The notes: generated by a model not told the origin, from the letters alone. Counted from the stretch's first letter, positions 8,905 through 17,353 are shown. The stretch is DNA of 64,000 nt from JAVJUV01 sp047314965 (GCF_047314965.1 NZ_JBLBVK010000056.1:115409-179408), one strand, 5' to 3'. Numbers and translations: made by a program.

Positions 8905-10430
8905 TCGAAATCGTCTCCTGTAAGTTCCAAGGGCGCGGGTGGCGCATCAAGATCACGTATCGTGAGCGGTTCGGTGGGTTTGCCAAGCCGGTAACGGGTC
9001 ACCCAGTAAAGCCGCTCCTCGGCACGAGTGATTGCAACGTATGCGAGACGTTTCCAGAGGGGAAGTCCGGCCTCGATCCGTCCGGTGCGGCTCGCCGCAT
9101 AAAGGTCCGGCGCAAAAACCTGAACTTCCGGCCACTGGCTACCTTGAGCCTTGTGGATCGTAACGGCTGCCCCATGCAGGAATGCAGCCCCCATATTAGC
9201 CGCAAAAGGAATGAAGGGCTCTTCTTCGTCCGGCATTTCAATCTTCACGATGGACGCGGCCGAAACCTGGGGGTCGGGCGCACCAATGACATGGAGGCGA
9301 GAAAACCCGGCCCGTTTGCCGGGCCCCAGATAGATCACCTGCGCACCTTTGATCAAGCCACGCGCCTCAAGGTCCAGGCGCTTCTTGCGATGCTTGAGTG
9401 GCAATTCGATTCCGTCGCAGATCAACGGCTCGCCCGGCAGCAGGGCATCGGGCGGCGCATCAAATGCAGCTCGGAACGCCTGGATCAGCCGAATTCGCGT
9501 GGCATTCCGCCAGACCAGTACCGGCGACCGCGCCATCATCCCCGCTTCGACCCGGGGCGCCACGACCACGCGATCGTCCTTTGCCGCGTTCTCTTCGATC
9601 AGGTTTTCGAATTGCTCGAACGTCAGGCTGTCGTCACCCAGCGCGTGCGCCAGATCAAGAATCGGGCTGTCGAGATCCTGGCGGTGGATGCGGCTGAGTG
9701 TCAGCTTCCGCGACGCCGGCAACTCATCGAATACCATCGATCCGGACTGGTTCACCGGTGCAAGCTGTGCGGGATCGCCAAAGAGCAGCAGTGTCGGGAA
9801 GATTTCCTGCAGGTCTTCGAACTGCCTTTGATCCAGCATCGAGGCCTCATCGACGAAACCGATGTCAAGCGGCTCCTCCCGTCGTTTCCAGCCAAGGATG
9901 AAATCCGAACCCTTCAATCCGGCGGCGGCGAGGGCACCGGGCACGGACCTGGCTTGCTTGAAAAAAGCAAATGCCCGATCCAGCGCGGCATCCGACAGCC
10001 CTTCCACCTCCGGGCGGTCGGCATTGCCAACAAGCCACTCCGCGATCTTTTCATACTCGGGGTCGTAAAGCGGCGTGTAGAGAATTCTGTGGATCGTGGT
10101 GGCAGGCACGCCCCTGTTGCGAAGGACGCTTGCGGCCTTGTTGGTCGGTGCGAGGATCGCCAGCGTGCGGCGATCTTTCCGACGACGGCTTTCGTACTCT
10201 CCAGAGATTGCTTCGACACTTGCCTCGGTCAAGGCTTCCGCAAGGCGTGCGAGCAGCATCGTCTTGCCAGAACCGGCTTTGCCAACCACAGCCAGAACGC
10301 CCTGCCCGCCCTCCGTCCGCGGAAGGGTCATACTCTCCTCAATGTCGACGCCTGCTGACCTCATGACCTCGGCAATTCGATCGAAAGCTTCGGCCTGGTC
10401 TTCTGAAAACGAGGTGATGGGCAGGGACAT
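8901..10430 (-). CDS. ATP-dependent DNA helicase, RecD/UvrD-like (SF1)
   Basis: This 509-aa superfamily 1 helicase has Walker A GKAGSGKT at residues 50-57, APTNKAA (motif Ia), FVDEASMLD (Walker B), FGDPAQLAPV (motif III), TIHKAQGSQWPEV (motif V) and AITRAEERLYWV (motif VI). The N-terminal region SFSEDQAEAFDRI is a Q-motif. The layout resembles Dda/RecD2-type helicases without RecBC partners, so a role in recombination or replication-fork repair is likely. It is translated first in a two-gene operon with the SDR gene. Confidence 0.88.
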   Translation of the reverse strand: MSLPITSFSEDQAEAFDRIAEVMRSAGVDIEESMTLPRTEGGQGVLAVVGKAGSGKTMLLARLAEALTEASVEAISGEYESRRRKDRRTLAILAPTNKAASVLRNRGVPATTIHRILYTPLYDPEYEKIAEWLVGNADRPEVEGLSDAALDRAFAFFKQARSVPGALAAAGLKGSDFILGWKRREEPLDIGFVDEASMLDQRQFEDLQEIFPTLLLFGDPAQLAPVNQSGSMVFDELPASRKLTLSRIHRQDLDSPILDLAHALGDDSLTFEQFENLIEENAAKDDRVVVAPRVEAGMMARSPVLVWRNATRIRLIQAFRAAFDAPPDALLPGEPLICDGIELPLKHRKKRLDLEARGLIKGAQVIYLGPGKRAGFSRLHVIGAPDPQVSAASIVKIEMPDEEEPFIPFAANMGAAFLHGAAVTIHKAQGSQWPEVQVFAPDLYAASRTGRIEAGLPLWKRLAYVAITRAEERLYWVTRYRLGKPTEPLTIRDLDAPPAPLELTGDDFE

Positions 10431-10500
10431 GGGCGGACCCTAACCGCAAGGATAAGGTCCGACCAGTGCACACTGTTTTGAAGCGTGATTTTTCCGTCGC

Positions 10501-11139
10501 TCAGGCTGACTTATGCAGCGCTTGAACCTGCGCCCCGCCCAGCGCCCTGTCATGCCAGAAACGCGATACTTCGTCCGAAACTGCCGCCCGAGCCAAAAGG
10601 CGCGGCCGAATGTCGGGTTCAAATGCCCAAAGCCCGACACTGATAGCCTCCCGGCCCTCGCCATCAGTTCCAAGAATGATCGGTCCCCATCCCAGACGGC
10701 GATAGACACGGACCATCCGCACATCAAAGACGCCGACGGCATGCGACAAGTGCGCGCTCAGCCCCAGTTCCATCCCACCCAGCATCAACGCCGCAGATAC
10801 CCGTGGCGACGCATCGACCGAAAGGCAGAAGCGCGTGCACTCCCAAATGAAGGGACTTCGGATCTCGACGCCATCCGTCAGGTTCCGGAAATGGTCATTG
10901 ACCATGGTTCGGCCTGTCGTCGGAAGAAAGCGCATTGATCCGCCATGGCAACCATCCAGGTTCTCCCAGATCACGTACAGCGGATTGATTTCATCGTATT
11001 CATCACGTTCGGAGCCATCTGGATGAACCGTAACCTCCCAGTTCAGACGCGTTCGAAATTGGTATGCCCTGTCGCGGAACATGCTGCTTGCAAGCCGCGG
11101 AAATTGGCAAAGTTCGTCTCCATAAAGATATCGCAGCAT
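10501..11139 (-). CDS. LuxI-family acyl-homoserine-lactone synthase
   Basis: This 212-aa protein makes N-acyl-homoserine lactone signals from S-adenosylmethionine and acyl-ACP or acyl-CoA. The invariant LuxI residues are in register: R24, F28, W34, D46 and D49 (family D45/D48), then GSMRFLPTTGRTM with the conserved Arg, and WECTRFC with the conserved Glu and Arg. A strong Shine-Dalgarno (GGAGGG) precedes the ATG. It lies downstream of luxR on the same strand, an order common in roseobacters. Acyl chain length cannot be predicted. Confidence 0.93.
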   Translation of the reverse strand: MLRYLYGDELCQFPRLASSMFRDRAYQFRTRLNWEVTVHPDGSERDEYDEINPLYVIWENLDGCHGGSMRFLPTTGRTMVNDHFRNLTDGVEIRSPFIWECTRFCLSVDASPRVSAALMLGGMELGLSAHLSHAVGVFDVRMVRVYRRLGWGPIILGTDGEGREAISVGLWAFEPDIRPRLLARAAVSDEVSRFWHDRALGGAQVQALHKSA

Positions 11140-11182
11140 GGCGACCCTCCGTTTCTTGATGACGGGAGGGGTCGTATCCGGC

Positions 11183-11216
11183 GTTCGTTAATGATCGCCG
11201 ATCTGAGCGAACGAAC
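11183..11216. promoter_or_regulatory. Inverted repeat upstream of luxI
   Basis: GTTCGTT and AACGAAC form 7-bp arms separated by 20 bases in the 83-bp luxR-luxI gap. A nearby CTG...CAG arrangement (CTGAGCGAACGAACCAG) loosely resembles a lux box but has the wrong spacing. It is a candidate binding site only. Confidence 0.3.
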
Positions 11217-11222
11217 CAGCTT

Positions 11223-11933
11223 TCATAGGACTAGCAGTCCCGACATTACTGCTCTTGCCACAGCATGGGTGGTGTTGGACGCAGCCAGCTTGAATCGAGC
11301 GCTCTCGATGTAGACACGAAGCGTATGTTCGGAAATGGAAAGGTTTTCCGCCGCTTGTGCGCGGTTATAGCCCAACGCCAGCATCGTCAGAGCATCGGTT
11401 TCCCTCGGGCTCAGGTTGGGCGCGTCCAGGAAATCGGAACCCCGCTCCAACTCAAGCGCCTTCTGGTTTATGTAATGCGAGATCAGGATCAGGTTCGTCG
11501 CATGCTCGGAAGTATAGCGCGACCAAGCATCGTCAGTGCAACGGTCGCTCACGGAGAACAGGGCGAACTGACCTGAAGGGCCGCGTATCGGTATCGAAAA
11601 GCCCTGGCTGCCGACACCGCTCTCGATGGCTTCACCCAAGAAGTTTCGGGCAGCCTTGCCGGACCAGTCGAGTTCCTTCCATATCACCGGACGGAACCTG
11701 CGATAGCAGGACAGCACGACGGGATCGATGCGGGAATAGTCGCGCTCTGTGTACCGTTCGGCCCATTCAGGCGCATAGGTCAGCGCCGCGTATTGTTCCC
11801 CGCTTGATTTGACGGAATGATAAATGACGTGCTCGACGTCCATGATGCCGCGAAGTGAAACGACTACGTCATTGATTTCTGCGAGCGTTCGGGCCCGGTG
11901 CAAATTCTCTATGAAATCTTCCAGCATTGCCAA
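11223..11933 (-). CDS. LuxR-family autoinducer-responsive transcriptional regulator
   Basis: This 236-aa protein has an N-terminal autoinducer-binding domain (about residues 10-160) with the conserved Trp/Tyr/Asp framework (YAPEWAERY, DPVV, FSIPIRGPSGQFALFSVS). A C-terminal LuxR helix-turn-helix starts at LSPRETDALTML near residue 172 and includes the recognition segment SISEHTLRVYIESARFKL. It is probably the cognate receptor of the adjacent LuxI. The start codon lies inside the preceding small ORF in another frame (65-bp overlap). Confidence 0.92.
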   Translation of the reverse strand: MAMLEDFIENLHRARTLAEINDVVVSLRGIMDVEHVIYHSVKSSGEQYAALTYAPEWAERYTERDYSRIDPVVLSCYRRFRPVIWKELDWSGKAARNFLGEAIESGVGSQGFSIPIRGPSGQFALFSVSDRCTDDAWSRYTSEHATNLILISHYINQKALELERGSDFLDAPNLSPRETDALTMLALGYNRAQAAENLSISEHTLRVYIESARFKLAASNTTHAVARAVMSGLLVL

Positions 11934-12096
11934 TGTCTTGCCCCACCGCGATGGGCGTTGTCCCCTGCATCGACGCGATTTCTGCGGCGGCTACTGCCAA
12001 GACCCTGTCAATCTGTGTCCCAGTCAGGTTCAGCCCGTTTTCTTCCGAAAACGTTCTGAGGTCCGCAAGAACGTCGAGCATCCATTCATTCTTCAT
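11869..12096 (-). CDS. Small protein upstream of and overlapping luxR
   Basis: This 75-aa frame begins MKNEWMLDVLADLRTF and has an acidic, helical N-terminal 45 residues (LDVLADLRTFSEENGLN...VLAVAAAEIAS). Similar short proteins occur in Rhodobacteraceae near luxR genes by my recollection, so I take the start half as genuine. The tail from about residue 50 overlaps the luxR start in another frame and is Arg/Asn-rich. An ATG 18 bases further upstream is possible. It may couple translation to luxR. Function is unknown. Confidence 0.55.
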   Translation of the reverse strand: MKNEWMLDVLADLRTFSEENGLNLTGTQIDRVLAVAAAEIASMQGTTPIAVGQDIGNAGRFHREFAPGPNARRNQ

Positions 12097-12164
12097 CGGC
12101 ACTCTCATTTCCAAAGGTTAACGAAGCATTAATACAACCATAGCACGAGCGCCTGGATGTTCTG

Positions 12165-12231
12165 AATTCGCCAAATTCAACTCCCCAAAAATAGCGAGGA
12201 CGTTTTTTCCAATGCGCTGATTTGGCGAATT
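12165..12231. promoter_or_regulatory. 12-bp inverted repeat upstream of the luxR operon
   Basis: AATTCGCCAAAT (12165-12176) and its exact complement ATTTGGCGAATT (12220-12231) flank 43 AT-rich bases in the gap between ccr and the small ORF/luxR/luxI unit. Arms this long and spaced suggest a regulator-binding pair or looping operator rather than a terminator. Confidence 0.5.
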
Positions 12232-12260
12232 TCTTGCGGATTTTCCCAAAACAAGCGAAA

Positions 12261-12283
12261 GCGCCGGACCAATGGCCCGGCGC
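12261..12283 (-). terminator. Terminator hairpin of ccr
   Basis: GCGCCGG and CCGGCGC arms extend through one A-C mismatch to a 10-step stem with loop AAT, 30 bases past the ccr stop. On the minus strand it is followed by TTTCGCTTGTTTT, an interrupted T-rich tract. This is consistent with intrinsic termination of ccr. Confidence 0.65.
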
Positions 12284-12312
12284 GAATCGTCTTTTTGGAA
12301 ACGGATAGTTTC

Positions 12313-13605
12313 TTATTTGGAAACACTAGCCTCTAAGGTGTCCTCGAAGGTTCTCAACCCGGTGAAGGGTGCCTGAACAAGAACGGCCATGTTGCCGGGC
12401 TTGTGTTCGTTCTTTCGCATTTTGATATGCGCCTGCGGAATTTCGTTCCAGGGAAAAACCTCGGACATGCAGGGATCCAGACGGCGGTCGACCATCAGCT
12501 TGTTGGCGGCGGCGGCCTGCTTCAAGTGGGCGAAGTGGCTGCCCTGAATGCGCTTCTGATGCATCCAGATATACCGCGCGTCCATCGTAAGGTTATACCC
12601 CGTCGTACCAGCGCAAATCACGACCATGCCGCCTTTCTTCACGACGAAAGTCGAGACCGGGAAAGTCGCCTCACCGGGATGCTCGAACACCATGTCGACG
12701 TTCACACCCTTGCCGGTGATGTCCCAGATCGCTTTTCCGAACTTGCGCACTTCGGCGAACCATTCCTTGTATTCAGGCGTGTTCACCTTGGGAAGTTGAC
12801 CCCAGCAGTTGAAGTCCTTGCGGTTGATTACCCCCTTGGCACCCAGTCCCATCACGAAGTCGCGTTTATCCTCTTCCGAGATAACACCGATAGCGTTTGC
12901 GCCCGCAGTGTTGATCAGCTGAATTGCATAGGAACCCAACCCGCCCGACGCACCCCAAACTAGAACATTCTGCCCGGGCTTCAGCTCATGGGGATGGTGT
13001 CCGAAGAGCATCCTGTATGCCGTGGCCAGGGTCAGCGTGTAGCAAGCGCTCTCTTCCCAGGTCAGATGCTTCGGGCGCGGCATCAATTGCTGCGCCTGAA
13101 CCGTGGTGAATTGCGCAAAGGAACCGTCCGGCGTCTCGTATCCCCAAATTCGCTGACTGGGCGAGAACATCGGGTCGCCGCCATTGCATTCCTCGTCGTC
13201 ACCGTCGTCCTGATTGCAATGGATGACGACCTCATCGCCCACCTTCCACCGCGTGACCTTGTCTCCCACGGCCCAGACGATCCCCGAAGCGTCGGAACCG
13301 GCAATGTGATAGTCGGCTCCGTGAACATCGAAGGGGCTGATCGGAATGCCAAGGCCGGCCCAGACACCATTATAGTTGACGCCAGCCGCCATCACGAGAA
13401 CGACCACTTCGTGGCTGTCCGGCTTCTTCACGTCAACGACTTCAAGCTGGAAAGACTGGTCGGGTTCTCCATGGCGTTCGCGCCGGATGGCCCACGCATG
13501 CATTTTCTCCGGCAGATGACCCATCGGCGGCATCTCACCTACATCGTACAGCTCCTTCACAGGCGCATTGTAGGTTACGGTTGTCGCATTCGTATCCAAG
13601 GCCAT
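12313..13605 (-). CDS. ccr: Crotonyl-CoA carboxylase/reductase
   Basis: This 430-aa enzyme of the medium-chain dehydrogenase superfamily carries out NADPH-dependent reductive carboxylation of crotonyl-CoA to (2S)-ethylmalonyl-CoA, the signature step of the ethylmalonyl-CoA pathway. The nucleotide-binding motif is WGASGGLGSYAIQLI near residues 217-231. The N-terminal YDVGEMPPMGHLPEKMHAW and the family-typical HCNQDDGDDEECNGGDPM and FEHPGEATFPVS segments identify Ccr rather than a plain quinone reductase. AGGAGG precedes the ATG. Ecm lies 1.7 kb away, divergently transcribed. Confidence 0.97.
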   Translation of the reverse strand: MALDTNATTVTYNAPVKELYDVGEMPPMGHLPEKMHAWAIRRERHGEPDQSFQLEVVDVKKPDSHEVVVLVMAAGVNYNGVWAGLGIPISPFDVHGADYHIAGSDASGIVWAVGDKVTRWKVGDEVVIHCNQDDGDDEECNGGDPMFSPSQRIWGYETPDGSFAQFTTVQAQQLMPRPKHLTWEESACYTLTLATAYRMLFGHHPHELKPGQNVLVWGASGGLGSYAIQLINTAGANAIGVISEEDKRDFVMGLGAKGVINRKDFNCWGQLPKVNTPEYKEWFAEVRKFGKAIWDITGKGVNVDMVFEHPGEATFPVSTFVVKKGGMVVICAGTTGYNLTMDARYIWMHQKRIQGSHFAHLKQAAAANKLMVDRRLDPCMSEVFPWNEIPQAHIKMRKNEHKPGNMAVLVQAPFTGLRTFEDTLEASVSK

Positions 13606-13624
13606 CGCTCCCTCCTGTTCGGTG

Positions 13625-13658
13625 CTGCGGCGCAGAATCGCCGCTGTGCTGCAGAATC
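13625..13658 (-). promoter_or_regulatory. CTGC-rich repeated site upstream of ccr
   Basis: CTGCGGCGCAG (CTGC-N3-GCAG) is followed 19 bases on by a second GCAGAATC copy in GTGCTGCAGAATC. CTGC-N3/4-GCAG is the motif I recall for the polyhydroxyalkanoate repressor PhaR, encoded in this window. The site sits 20-50 bases before the ccr start, where a repressor would block initiation. Confidence 0.45.
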
Positions 13659-13679
13659 AAGTAGAGATGGCCGCGCAAC

Positions 13680-13687
13680 TTTGCAAA
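13680..13687. promoter_or_regulatory. TTTGCAAA site upstream of ccr
   Basis: The perfect 8-bp palindrome TTTGCAAA lies 75 bases before the ccr start. TTTGCAAA is the core recognised by the ScfR/RamB/PccR class of short-chain acyl-CoA regulators (established knowledge). Only one copy is present, so binding is uncertain. Confidence 0.4.
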
Positions 13688-13711
13688 CAGAAATTTACCA
13701 TATTTGAAATT

Positions 13712-15124
13712 TTATGTCTTTCTCGTTTCGCCTTCGCTGCGAAACTCATGGATGCTCTTGCTTCGCAGCGCGCCAATATGCGGTGTCAGGGAATTCGCAT
13801 AGTAAGACGCGATATCGCGATCAACTATCGAATAACGCCCACCCTCCAGCTTCACGAAACGTCGAAGGACCAGCACATCCAGGGCATGGCCCACGTCCTC
13901 GGCCGGAAAATCGGTGTCCGGCAGCACGATCGTACCGCGCGGCATATCGGCGATCATGTCTCGCACGTCTTGAGCGATTTCCTCGACGGTCGCCGGTTCG
14001 CCGCGCGTTATCAGGCTTACGAAATAAAGCGGCATGGCCACCACCGGAAGTCCGGCCCGGATTTCATCGAAAAGCACATCGGCAAGGCGGGCAACAGTAT
14101 CTTCCGGTTCTTCGCTTGCAATGTCGCGCAATGAGACTGGCCTTCCGAACACGACCGCTGCAACACCAAAACGGCCGACCTGCCCCCTGATCCGCCTCCA
14201 GACATAGCGCAGTGAAAAGCGAACGCCTTCGGGAACAGTCGCCCGGAACCGACGCTGACCGGAACGGCCGGCCGCAACAAGGATCCGATCCTCGACCACG
14301 CGATCGTAGTTCAGCGAAACGGGAACGAAGACGACATCGCGGCCCTCGTGGCGCCATCCTTCGACGATGTAGCTGAGAATGCCGAGTTTCGGCTCACCCA
14401 CTAATCCGTCCCTCGACAAGCCGCCCTCTGGGAAGACGGCTTGAGCCACACCCGCTTCCGTAGCCTTCTGGACATAGCTGGACAGCACCTTGCGATAGAG
14501 CGCGCCTCTGGAACGGCGACGGATGAAATAGGCGCCCATGGCACGGATCAGTCGCGACATCGGCCAAACCCGTGCCCACTCTCCCACCGCGTAGGACAAT
14601 GCCGAATGATCCGCCGCCAGGTAGGTGACCAGAACATAGTCGAAATTCGAGCGATGGTTCATGACGAACACGACGGTTGCGTCTGGATCGATGTCCCGAA
14701 GCGCCGCCTCATCGATCCTGTGCAACCGCACGTCGAACAGCTTGGTCGCCAACCACCGCGCCAGACGGATGGCTACGCCGTAGTAGGCCATGGCGCTGAA
14801 ACTGGGAACGATCTCCCGGGCATAGTGCCTTGCCTTCTGAAAAGCCACATCTTCGCGGACATCGTGGCTTTCCGCATAAGTACCGACCGCCCGCACGACA
14901 TCCGGATCATAAATGACCCGCTGGATCATGTCCTGGCGACGCAGGAGCTTGAAGGGCTGGATCGGGCGCTCAAGCCGCTTGTTGAGCTCGGCAACGATCC
15001 TCTCGGCGCGGCGCCGGAAAAACCAGCGGACTGATGGAAACAGGAAATGCGTCGATGCCGTGACCGCGGCAAAGAGCAGGATGAGGATGAAAAGCCAAAG
15101 AGGCAGGCTGACGGTCGAATTCAT
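13712..15124 (-). CDS. PlsB-like glycerol-3-phosphate/lysophosphatidate acyltransferase
   Basis: This 470-aa membrane-bound acyltransferase has the catalytic NHRSNFDYVLV (HX4D) motif near residue 160, the GAYFIRRRSRGALYR block, and the phosphate-binding FPEGGLSRDG segment. An N-terminal transmembrane helix (LWLFILILLFAAVTAS) anchors it. The start MNSTVSLPLW is chosen because the hydrophobic anchor follows directly; a frame 54 codons longer reads into the ecm promoter region. It likely acylates glycerol phosphate in phospholipid synthesis. It precedes ccr on the same strand with a 106-bp regulated gap. Confidence 0.82.
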   Translation of the reverse strand: MNSTVSLPLWLFILILLFAAVTASTHFLFPSVRWFFRRRAERIVAELNKRLERPIQPFKLLRRQDMIQRVIYDPDVVRAVGTYAESHDVREDVAFQKARHYAREIVPSFSAMAYYGVAIRLARWLATKLFDVRLHRIDEAALRDIDPDATVVFVMNHRSNFDYVLVTYLAADHSALSYAVGEWARVWPMSRLIRAMGAYFIRRRSRGALYRKVLSSYVQKATEAGVAQAVFPEGGLSRDGLVGEPKLGILSYIVEGWRHEGRDVVFVPVSLNYDRVVEDRILVAAGRSGQRRFRATVPEGVRFSLRYVWRRIRGQVGRFGVAAVVFGRPVSLRDIASEEPEDTVARLADVLFDEIRAGLPVVAMPLYFVSLITRGEPATVEEIAQDVRDMIADMPRGTIVLPDTDFPAEDVGHALDVLVLRRFVKLEGGRYSIVDRDIASYYANSLTPHIGALRSKSIHEFRSEGETRKT

Positions 15125-15275
15125 CCGGCGAAAGTGGTGAAATTTCGCGCAGTTCGCAATAGGTCTGTCGCGTCGGATCCCGGTTCTGTCCACCAGCGAA
15201 GGCGGGAGAGCAACAGCACTGACCGCGACGCTCATCTCATCGAAGTAAAGGCATTTATCGCCGCAATGCAGCGAA

Positions 15276-15304
15276 TTGACAGGCATACAAAATGTCTGTA
15301 TCCC
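15276..15304 (+). promoter_or_regulatory. Predicted ecm promoter with internal inverted repeat
   Basis: TTGACA (perfect -35) and TATCCC (weak -10) are 17 bases apart, about 45 bases before the ecm start. The spacer is spanned by ACAGGCAT-N5-ATGTCTGT (15279-15299), an inverted repeat matching at 7 of 8 positions and therefore a likely operator overlapping the promoter. Confidence 0.5.
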
Positions 15305-15349
15305 GCTTTTCTACGAAAGATTATTACCCAGTGAAACGGAAGCCGCCCA

Positions 15350-17314
15350 ATGCCCGCACCCAAAGATCGCCCCTGGCTTTTCAGGACCTATGCCGGTCAT
15401 TCCACCGCCAATGCGTCGAATGCGCTCTATCGGGGAAATCTCGCCAAGGGACAGACGGGTCTTTCGGTGGCCTTCGACTTGCCGACGCAGACTGGCTATG
15501 ACAGCGACCACCGGCTCGCGCGCGGCGAGGTCGGAAAGGTCGGCGTTCCGGTCGCGCATCTGGGCGACATGCGCACGCTCTTCGCGGACATCCCGCTCGA
15601 TCAGATGAACACCTCGATGACGATCAACGCAACGGCGCCCTGGCTGCTGGCGCTTTATATCGCCGTTGCCGAGGAACAGGGCGCGGATGTTTCGAAACTT
15701 CAAGGCACAGTACAAAACGATATCATTAAGGAATACCTGTCTCGGGGCACGTATGTCTGTCCGCCCCGCCCCTCGCTTCGCATGATTACCGATGTGGCGG
15801 CCTATACGCGCGCGCATCTGCCCAAGTGGAACCCGATGAACGTTTGTTCCTATCACCTGCAAGAGGCAGGCGCGACGCCAGAGCAGGAGTTGGCCTATGC
15901 ACTGGCCACCGCACAGGCGGTACTGGACGACCTGAAAGGCAAGGTGGACGACGAGCATTTTCCCGAAATGGTCGGTCGGATCAGCTTCTTCGTAAATGCA
16001 GGCATCCGGTTCGTCACCGAGATGTGCAAGATGCGCGCCTTCACCGAGCTTTGGGACGAGATCTGCCGGGAACGTTATGGCGTCGAGGAGGAGAAGTTCC
16101 GCCGCTTCCGATACGGAGTTCAGGTGAACTCGCTCGGCCTGACCGAGCAGCAGCCGGAAAACAACGTCTATCGCATCCTTCTGGAAATGCTTGCGGTCAC
16201 ACTCTCGAAAAACGCCCGCGCCAGAGCCGTTCAACTCCCCGCATGGAACGAGGCTCTTGGCCTGCCCCGCCCATGGGATCAGCAATGGTCGCTTCGGATG
16301 CAGCAGATCGTGGCCTATGAAACCGATCTGCTCGAATACGGCGACCTGTTCGACGGTAATCCCGTAGTGACGAAGAAGGTTGAAAACCTGAAAGACGGCG
16401 CCCGAGCCGAACTGGCCCATATCGACGCGATGGGCGGTGCGGTCGAGGCGATCGAGTACATGAAGTCACGCCTTGTCGAGGCGAACGCAGAGCGGATCGG
16501 GCGGATCGAGTCCGGTGAAACCGTCGTCGTCGGGGTCAACAAGTTCGAAACGGGGGAGCCCTCGCCCCTGACCTCGGGTCCCGAGGCGATCATGGTCGCG
16601 GACGCGGATGCGGAAGCTGACCAGGTGGCGCGTCTCGTCGCGTGGAGGGAGGCACGCGACGAGACCGCCGTCAACACGGCTCTGGAGGATCTGCGCAGGG
16701 CCTGCGCCGAAGGCAGAAATGTCATGGAGCCTTCTCTGGCGGCGGCCCGTGCGGGTGCCACGACCGGCGAATGGGGTGACGTGGTTCGCGGTGTATTCGG
16801 CCAGTACCGTGCTCCGACCGGTGTCGCCCGCGCACCATCGAACCGCACCGAAGGACTGGACGAGATCCGCTCCGCCGTGGACGCGGTGTCTGCAAAACTG
16901 GGCGAGCGATTGAAATTTCTTGTTGGAAAGCCGGGACTTGACGGCCACTCGAACGGCGCGGAGCAGATCGCCTCGCGCGCCCGCGACGCCGGCATGGACA
17001 TCACCTACGAAGGTATCCGCCTCACCCCGTCCGAGATCGTGGCAGCCGCGAAAGACACCGGCGCGCATGTCGTGGGCCTGTCGATCCTGTCGGGCAGCCA
17101 TTTGCCGCTGATCGAAGAAACACTGGCCGAGATGAACTCTTCGGGCCTGGGCGAAGTCCCCCTGATCGTCGGCGGGATCATCCCCGAGGACGACGCCAAG
17201 AGGCTCCTGGCCATGGGTGTGGCGCGGGTATACACACCCAAGGATTTCGAACTGAACCGGATCATGTTCGACATCGTGGCCCTTGCCGATCCGGCGGCGG
17301 TTGCGGCGGAATAG
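15350..17314 (+). CDS. ecm: Ethylmalonyl-CoA mutase
   Basis: This 654-aa coenzyme B12-dependent mutase converts (2R)-ethylmalonyl-CoA to methylsuccinyl-CoA. The catalytic TIM-barrel domain starts at PWLFRTYAGHSTANASNALY and includes GLSVAFDLPTQTGYDSD. The C-terminal cobalamin domain (about 510-645) has the base-off motif LDGHSNGAEQ near residues 529-538 (DxHxxG) and later SGSHLP and GGIIPEDD. Length and these motifs fit Ecm (MeaA-like) rather than methylmalonyl-CoA mutase, which is longer. The neighbouring ccr supplies its substrate after epimerisation; the epimerase is not in the window. Confidence 0.95.
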   Translation: MPAPKDRPWLFRTYAGHSTANASNALYRGNLAKGQTGLSVAFDLPTQTGYDSDHRLARGEVGKVGVPVAHLGDMRTLFADIPLDQMNTSMTINATAPWLLALYIAVAEEQGADVSKLQGTVQNDIIKEYLSRGTYVCPPRPSLRMITDVAAYTRAHLPKWNPMNVCSYHLQEAGATPEQELAYALATAQAVLDDLKGKVDDEHFPEMVGRISFFVNAGIRFVTEMCKMRAFTELWDEICRERYGVEEEKFRRFRYGVQVNSLGLTEQQPENNVYRILLEMLAVTLSKNARARAVQLPAWNEALGLPRPWDQQWSLRMQQIVAYETDLLEYGDLFDGNPVVTKKVENLKDGARAELAHIDAMGGAVEAIEYMKSRLVEANAERIGRIESGETVVVGVNKFETGEPSPLTSGPEAIMVADADAEADQVARLVAWREARDETAVNTALEDLRRACAEGRNVMEPSLAAARAGATTGEWGDVVRGVFGQYRAPTGVARAPSNRTEGLDEIRSAVDAVSAKLGERLKFLVGKPGLDGHSNGAEQIASRARDAGMDITYEGIRLTPSEIVAAAKDTGAHVVGLSILSGSHLPLIEETLAEMNSSGLGEVPLIVGGIIPEDDAKRLLAMGVARVYTPKDFELNRIMFDIVALADPAAVAAE

Positions 17315-17353
17315 CACGCGCCTATAGTAAGGCAGTCTTCAGGGAGTGCCTCC

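Noticed and set aside
9144..10358. 404-codon frame opposite the helicase
   Set aside because: All SF1 helicase motifs are on the minus strand; the plus frame is a shadow.
11200..11217. Canonical lux box before luxI
   Set aside because: CTG and CAG ends are present but the spacing and internal symmetry do not fit a lux box well; kept only as a weak inverted repeat.
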